Positions 5,886 through 9,742 of a stretch of 9,742 nucleotides of DNA are shown here, piece after piece. Source of the stretch: an uncultured Lachnospiraceae bacterium (lineage in GTDB: Bacteria; Bacillota; Clostridia; Lachnospirales; Lachnospiraceae); contig CAJUCG010000125.1 in assembly GCA_910585065.1 (NCBI GenBank), positions 1-9,742 on the forward strand, written 5' to 3'. Position numbers and translations under genes: made by a program. The notes beneath the pieces were generated by a model. The model had not been told where the DNA came from and made no database searches. It saw only the letters and a list, made by a program, of their open reading frames with translations. Every line of letters starts with the position of its first letter. Position 1 is the first letter of the stretch.

Positions 5886-8246
5886 TTAGGAAATCAGTTC
5901 TGTTACATCTCCCGTGTGCAGCACGGAAAGTTCATGCAGTGCCCTGGTCGCCGCCACATACAAAAGTTTCGCGTGTCCATCATCCTTAGGGTATTTTACC
6001 GCCGTCGGCTCAAGCAGCAGTACCGCGTCAAACTCAAGCCCCTTTGTGTAGTCTACTGGAAGCACCATAATTCCCTGCTTAAATTCAGCCAGGCTTAGAT
6101 CGCTCTCCTCAATTTTTATCCGCTTTCCAAGTTCCGCCGCAACCTGTGCCGCTTCCCCTTCCTCCCGGCAGATCACTGCAATTGTGTCAAGTCCTTCCTG
6201 CTGCCACTCTCTAAGAATTTTTACCGCCTCAAAGAGTACCTCTTTATGATCTGTGCATTCTTTTACCTTAACCGGTTTTCCATGCCTTATAATCGGCTCG
6301 ATCGGATAACCTGCAAAAGAACCGTGCCGCAGGATATTCTGCGCGAAATCCGAGATTTCCACGGTATTTCGGTAACTCTTTGAAAGTACAGCAAATGTAT
6401 CCTTAGGGTCGCAAAGCACTATTTTCTTTAATTCCTCCCAGTCATTTAGCCCAAAGCCAAAATGGATGTTTTGCGACACATCGCCCATAATTGTCCAAGA
6501 GCAGGCAGGAATGCAGTAGCGCAGCACCCCGTAAGCCATCAGCCCAAAATCCTGTGCCTCGTCCACCACGATATGATGTGCCTCGCGGACGCGTTCGGTT
6601 TCCTTACAGCGTTTGTAAATGTAGGCGAGTGCTGCAAGGTCATACACATCGTAACCAATAATTTCCTGCTTCTTTTTCGTATTTTTTCGTCCGGCATTTG
6701 TTTTTTCCGTATTCTTTGCCCTTGTTTTATTGGTATCCGCGTTCTTTGTCCCCCCTATTCTCTGGTATAGCATTCCCTGTGCCTCGCAAAACTCGTCATA
6801 AATATCAAAGATTGGTTTTTTCCATTTCTTTGGTCCAAACCGCCCTGTAAAGCTTTTTACCAGTGCCTTTCTCTCTTCCGGCGTATAAATTAAATCATGC
6901 CCCGTCAATTCATTGCGAAGCTTTACTAATGTACGCTCATTTAGACCGTCAATCTTTGTCTGGATGGAAAGAATCGCATTGCTTGCACGGTAGCGGTTGA
7001 TCTGCTCTTTTGAGAACAGCACTTCATCCCTTAAATAAATATCCTCCTGCGGGATCATTTCTTCCTCCATCGCATTCGTATAGTTTATTAACTCGGTAAG
7101 CCACTCCTTTGTCCCCTTGCGGCGAATCATAAACTCGGCAGCAGTTTTTGACTCCGCTTTTCCCGCTCCTACTATTCGCGCTGCACTCTCTGACAGGGAA
7201 ATAATCTCAAATTTCTTCTCATCCCAGTCCTCATACAGCAGGCGCACAAACAATTGTTCCATCGTCATCTGTTTTACACCATGTACATCCAGTTCTGGCA
7301 GTACGCCCGTAATATAATTTAACAGAATCCGGTTGCTGCCAATAATATAAAAATCTTCGGGCTTAAAATCCTTTGCATAGTTATAAAGAATATAGGAGAT
7401 CCGATGCATTGCCACGGTGGTCTTGCCGCTGCCTGCCACACCCTGCACAATCATGCTGCGGTAAGGCGATTTGCGGATAATATCATTCTGCTCCTTCTGG
7501 ATGGTCGCAATAATCTCCCCCAGTACTGCCTCCTTGTTTTTCGCAAGATATTTTGTCAGCAGCTCATCGTTTGCCACCACCTCGGAATCGTAATAATCGA
7601 TCAGCCGCTCCTTTTCAATTTCATAGGTTCGCTTTCGCTTTAAATCAATTGTATATTTTCTTCCCGCTGGTGCAAGATAGCTGCACTCCCCAAGCCCGTT
7701 TTCATAGTAGACATTTGCAATCGGTGCGCGCCAGTCCACAACCAAGATATGCGTCGGATCTTTCATCACTCCGCCCTTACCCAGATAAAATACCTCCGTG
7801 TTTTTTTGCGGAACAAGTTTTCTGTCATCTGACACCTCATCTTCCTCCTGTGTCAGAGCAAATTTATTCCCTCCCGCATCAGCATATTTTTCTGCCATCT
7901 TATCCCCGGTATCGTCCCCGGCAAGTTCCACCACATCGATCCGCCCGAAATATGGTTTCTTCAATGCCCTCTGATTCTTTGCGAGCGCGGTTTTCATGTT
8001 CTCGTTCATCGTGATGGTATTGGACAGTTCCGTAAAAATCTCTGGGTCATCGTCGCGGTACTGATCATACATCTGCTTGATCTCAGCACTCATATGCTTT
8101 ACATCTTCCTCATAAACGGCAATATTTGCTTTAATCACTGCAAGACATTCAGCAAGGTGCGCCTCCTCCGCCTCACGGTCATTTAATACTTTTAGTTCTT
8201 CCCCCGCCTTTTCTGCTACCTGTCCATGTCCTTTCTGGTTCGTCAT
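5886..8246 (-). CDS. helD: HelD-like superfamily 1 helicase / RNA polymerase recycling factor
   Basis: HelD-family proteins are UvrD/Rep-like ATPases that bind RNA polymerase and release stalled or post-termination complexes. I start at ATG 8246-8244 (MTNQKGHG..), which has GGAGG five bases upstream. This gives 786 residues, close to the Bacillus HelD size. Residues about 23-97 form the charged helical N-terminal arm. Walker A is GVAGSGKTT at 269-277, followed by MHRISYILYNY. The Walker B/DEAQ motif is IVVDEAQDFG at 559-568, motif III includes MGDVSQ at 587-592, and motif VI is LLYVAATRALHEL at 761-773. All are intact. A Lys/Asn/Thr-rich, low-complexity insert occupies residues 498-527, ahead of the DEAQ motif. 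The gene stands alone on its strand. I see no convincing promoter and no strong terminator after it. Confidence 0.93.
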   Translation of the reverse strand: MTNQKGHGQVAEKAGEELKVLNDREAEEAHLAECLAVIKANIAVYEEDVKHMSAEIKQMYDQYRDDDPEIFTELSNTITMNENMKTALAKNQRALKKPYFGRIDVVELAGDDTGDKMAEKYADAGGNKFALTQEEDEVSDDRKLVPQKNTEVFYLGKGGVMKDPTHILVVDWRAPIANVYYENGLGECSYLAPAGRKYTIDLKRKRTYEIEKERLIDYYDSEVVANDELLTKYLAKNKEAVLGEIIATIQKEQNDIIRKSPYRSMIVQGVAGSGKTTVAMHRISYILYNYAKDFKPEDFYIIGSNRILLNYITGVLPELDVHGVKQMTMEQLFVRLLYEDWDEKKFEIISLSESAARIVGAGKAESKTAAEFMIRRKGTKEWLTELINYTNAMEEEMIPQEDIYLRDEVLFSKEQINRYRASNAILSIQTKIDGLNERTLVKLRNELTGHDLIYTPEERKALVKSFTGRFGPKKWKKPIFDIYDEFCEAQGMLYQRIGGTKNADTNKTRAKNTEKTNAGRKNTKKKQEIIGYDVYDLAALAYIYKRCKETERVREAHHIVVDEAQDFGLMAYGVLRYCIPACSWTIMGDVSQNIHFGFGLNDWEELKKIVLCDPKDTFAVLSKSYRNTVEISDFAQNILRHGSFAGYPIEPIIRHGKPVKVKECTDHKEVLFEAVKILREWQQEGLDTIAVICREEGEAAQVAAELGKRIKIEESDLSLAEFKQGIMVLPVDYTKGLEFDAVLLLEPTAVKYPKDDGHAKLLYVAATRALHELSVLHTGDVTELIS

Positions 8247-8251
8247 ATTTT

Positions 8252-8256
8252 CCTCC
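8252..8256 (-). promoter_or_regulatory. Ribosome binding site that fixes the helD start
   Basis: GGAGG on the minus strand lies five bases before ATG 8246-8244. The open frame continues upstream to 8468, but none of the earlier start codons has a comparable site. That extension would also have to be encoded across the DNA of the small-RNA unit, so the shorter protein is preferred. Confidence 0.8.
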
Positions 8257-8363
8257 ATTTCTGGCATTTTGCCATTCCATATGATTTTTCCGACACGAAC
8301 TGCCGTCCATCCCACAAGCGCGCTCCTGCCAAAAATTATTTTATCAAAAATCAAAAAAAAGAC

Positions 8364-8392
8364 TAGACTTTTAATTTTTTCTGTGGTATCAT
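8364..8392 (+). promoter_or_regulatory. Plus-strand promoter of the candidate small RNA
   Basis: TAGACT (8364-8369) and TATCAT (8387-8392) are separated by exactly 17 bases, and TGG directly before the -10 gives an extended -10 element. The boxes match the consensus at four and five of six bases. The start would be near 8399. It points away from helD, with no plus-strand gene downstream, only the terminator at 8458-8491. Confidence 0.55.
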
Positions 8393-8398
8393 ATATCA

Positions 8399-8491
8399 TG
8401 AAGTGTGGGAAAAATACGGGGTTCTTGCTTTTACGCATTTTTGTTAGTAAATATATTGCCCATGTCAAGAAATTGACATGGGCTTTTTTTT
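8399..8491 (+). ncRNA. Candidate small RNA divergent from helD
   Basis: A promoter and a strong rho-independent terminator on the plus strand bracket about 93 bases that contain no credible gene. The body is AU-rich and appears mostly unpaired until the terminator hairpin. An ATG at 8398-8400 sits at the predicted start without a ribosome binding site, and its frame reads through the terminator stem, so I do not call a protein. If helD is transcribed from upstream of 8400, this RNA would also be antisense to its leader. I recognise no known RNA family. Confidence 0.45.
8458..8491 (+). terminator. Strong rho-independent terminator, plus strand
   Basis: GCCCATGTCAA (8458-8468) and TTGACATGGGC (8473-8483) form a perfect 11-bp stem closed by a GAAA tetraloop and followed by eight T. 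On the minus strand the stem is not followed by T, so it works in one direction only. No plus-strand gene precedes it, which is the main evidence for the small RNA. Confidence 0.88.
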
Positions 8492-8531
8492 GCGCAGACC
8501 CGCAAATGTATGTAAATATACAATGGAAATT

Positions 8532-8570
8532 TACTGCTGACGCAGTATGCGAAAATAATTGCTAACGCAA
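8532..8570. repeat. Pair of similar small hairpins between terminators
   Basis: TACTGC-TGAC-GCAGTA (8532-8547) and TTGC-TAAC-GCAA (8559-8570) are two perfect short palindromic stems, 11 bases apart. They share the pattern TGC-TRAC-GCA. The rest of 8492-8608 holds no gene or promoter I can support. The pair may be a copy of a short interspersed repeat, but one copy cannot show that. Confidence 0.4.
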
Positions 8571-8608
8571 CGCTCAGGTAAGGGCACGGATGAAATACTG
8601 CTACTAAA

Positions 8609-8644
8609 GAAAATGCTCTGCGCATCTTTGCACAGAGCATTTTC
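8609..8644. terminator. Terminator of the partial right-hand gene
   Basis: Fifteen-base arms GAAAATGCTCTGCGC (8609-8623) and GCACAGAGCATTTTC (8630-8644) pair across a six-base loop. On the minus strand the single mismatch becomes a G-U pair. The stem starts two bases after the TAA of the minus-strand gene and ends in TTTTCTTTA. The other strand also carries T-rich sequence, so some bidirectional activity is possible. Confidence 0.82.
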
Positions 8645-8645
8645 T

Positions 8646-9742
8646 TTATTCTGTCTTTGCCCTAATCGTAACGGAATAGAATATTGTCTGATATCCTTCC
8701 TCGTCCAGATCATCTAGTTTTCCCATATCTATTATATCATAATCTACTATATTATAATCTAGTCTCTTCCCGTCTCTTTCCCATATGCACTCTATCTTTT
8801 TATTTGATTCCACCTGCTCTCCTATAGGAAGAACCCTTAATACTTCTTTTCTCGCTTCAAGCCTAAGCGTAAATTCACCAGTAATACTGCCATCTTCATT
8901 CGTATTAAATTCCATTACCTGATCTTCGTTGCCAAGCATACCATGCCTCATAACAAGTGCAGGTCCGCTTACTGTAACTGCGGAACCACTTACCGCCACA
9001 GCTCCCACTAGTTTCGGCCAGGTCTGTGTATCCCACACTGTGGAGTCCGCTGAAAATTTATCAAAAGTAATATAAATTTGTATAGAAATATCCTGTTTAT
9101 CTTCTCCTTTAAGTATTACTTCGTAATAAGGAAGCCTTAATTCCAAACCGTTTAATTCAATGTATTTAGTTATATTGGTTACTCCCATGTATCCAGTTGC
9201 TTTAAAACCATCTTTTAATGTTTCATACCCTGCTGCTGAAGCGGTATAACACAGGATACCATATTTTCTTAGTTCTGGAATATGTATGTCAATGGAATAT
9301 CGTTTTATTTGTTCTCCTTCCGCCTCTATTTTTTTAAGCTCACCAACGGTAACTGAATTAAAATCATCCGTAATACTACTATTTTCAAATGTTATCACTG
9401 GTACTGGTATATCTTCCGGCGGCTCAGATATCTCTATGGTGAAAATAACTGTATATTCCGCCACAACACGTTCATCTTTCAGGGATTTAACAGTTACTTT
9501 TACTTCGGTTTCTGCTCCCTCAAGATGCAGTTTGTCCGCACTTACTGCATATTTTAATTTTTCGTCGGCATACAGCGAAAAATCAATTGCAGATCCGGAA
9601 ACTGCCTTTTCAGAAAGCGGAATCGTTATCGGGTTCGGGGACTCTTTAGTGATTGTGCCATTGTCATCCATTCCAACACTCCAAAGAACCTTTCCGGAAA
9701 AATCCGATTCCTCCGGGGTGGAAGGATCTGAAGTAGGCGGAT
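8646..9742 (-). CDS. Unrecognised beta-rich protein, C-terminal part, probably extracytoplasmic
   Basis: The frame is open from the window edge to TAA at 8648-8646, about 365 residues. An internal ATG at 9671-9669 has no visible ribosome binding site, and the frame continues upstream of it (PPTSDPSTPEESDFSGKV..), so the true start lies outside. The upstream part is a Pro/Ser/Thr/Glu linker typical of surface or secreted proteins. The rest alternates short hydrophobic and polar stretches, as in beta-sandwich domains, with VSGSA twice (coded at 9588-9602 and 8979-8993) and VSGPA (8958-8972). There is no LPxTG motif or C-terminal membrane segment. I recognise no catalytic motif. It is followed at once by a terminator, so it ends its transcription unit. 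A cell-surface role is inference. Confidence 0.8.
   Translation of the reverse strand, partial: PPTSDPSTPEESDFSGKVLWSVGMDDNGTITKESPNPITIPLSEKAVSGSAIDFSLYADEKLKYAVSADKLHLEGAETEVKVTVKSLKDERVVAEYTVIFTIEISEPPEDIPVPVITFENSSITDDFNSVTVGELKKIEAEGEQIKRYSIDIHIPELRKYGILCYTASAAGYETLKDGFKATGYMGVTNITKYIELNGLELRLPYYEVILKGEDKQDISIQIYITFDKFSADSTVWDTQTWPKLVGAVAVSGSAVTVSGPALVMRHGMLGNEDQVMEFNTNEDGSITGEFTLRLEARKEVLRVLPIGEQVESNKKIECIWERDGKRLDYNIVDYDIIDMGKLDDLDEEGYQTIFYSVTIRAKTE
8730..8759 (-). repeat. Tandem 15-bp duplication inside the right-hand gene
   Basis: Two adjacent 15-base units (8745-8759 and 8730-8744) differ at two positions. They encode DYNIV followed by DYDII near the C-terminus of the partial protein. 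The duplication is in frame and very AT-rich, which suggests replication slippage. Confidence 0.65.

Noticed and set aside
5741..5989. 82-codon plus-strand open frame
   Set aside because: TTG start without a binding site, Ser/Phe-rich translation, and overlap with the helD 3' end on the opposite strand.
8247..8468. N-terminal extension of helD to 8468
   Set aside because: The extra 74 residues do not look like HelD, would be encoded across the small-RNA unit DNA, and have no ribosome binding site; MTNQKGHG has a good one.
8440..8468. TTGACA on the minus strand as a helD -35 box
   Set aside because: It is part of the plus-strand terminator stem, and the hexamer 17 bases on (AACAAA) is a poor -10 box.
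8269..8565. 98-codon plus-strand open frame over the helD leader
   Set aside because: It runs through the perfect terminator stem and T tract, has no ribosome binding site and no recognisable domain.
1..9742. CRISPR array, tRNA, rRNA, insertion sequence or prophage genes
   Set aside because: No regularly spaced repeats, cloverleaf sequence, rRNA-like sequence, transposase or integrase motifs were seen on either strand.

Overview
The window most likely comes from a Lachnospiraceae-type member of Clostridia (a gut or rumen anaerobe). This is inferred from moderate GC with AT-rich spacers, strong AGGAGG-type ribosome binding sites and the Firmicutes apt-rel pair. A DUF4317-type protein, which I know mainly from Lachnospiraceae, and a lipoprotein GH10 xylanase point the same way. 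No similarity search was possible, so family calls rest on motifs and recall.

Layout. (1) Positions 1-2043, minus: most of a bifunctional (p)ppGpp synthetase/hydrolase (Rel), with the 3' end outside the window. (2) 2107-2631, minus: apt, adenine phosphoribosyltransferase, 63 bp upstream of rel and probably co-transcribed with it. (3) 2632-2956: a divergent regulatory region with two candidate promoters for apt-rel and one good promoter for the plus-strand gene. (4) 2957-4288, plus: a DUF4317-like protein of unknown function. (5) 4289-4328: a hairpin with A and T tracts on its two sides, probably a bidirectional terminator shared by convergent genes. (6) 4349-5608, minus: a lipoprotein GH10 endo-xylanase with a Pro/Thr/Glu linker. 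(7) 5609-5885: xylanase leader and promoter, plus an open frame without a start that may be a gene remnant. (8) 5886-8246, minus: a HelD-like superfamily 1 helicase/RNA polymerase recycling factor. (9) 8247-8645: helD leader, a plus-strand promoter-to-terminator unit that looks like a ~90-nt small RNA, two small hairpins, and the terminator of the last gene. (10) 8646-9742, minus: the C-terminal part of an unrecognised beta-rich, probably extracytoplasmic protein that runs off the window.

Functionally, apt and rel link purine salvage to the stringent response, and HelD acts on RNA polymerase. The xylanase and the partial protein at the right edge appear to be surface functions. I see no CRISPR array, tRNA, rRNA, transposase or prophage gene. 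The most interesting unexplained items are the candidate small RNA beside helD and the apt leader, where an anti-Shine-Dalgarno-like element could pair with the apt ribosome binding site.
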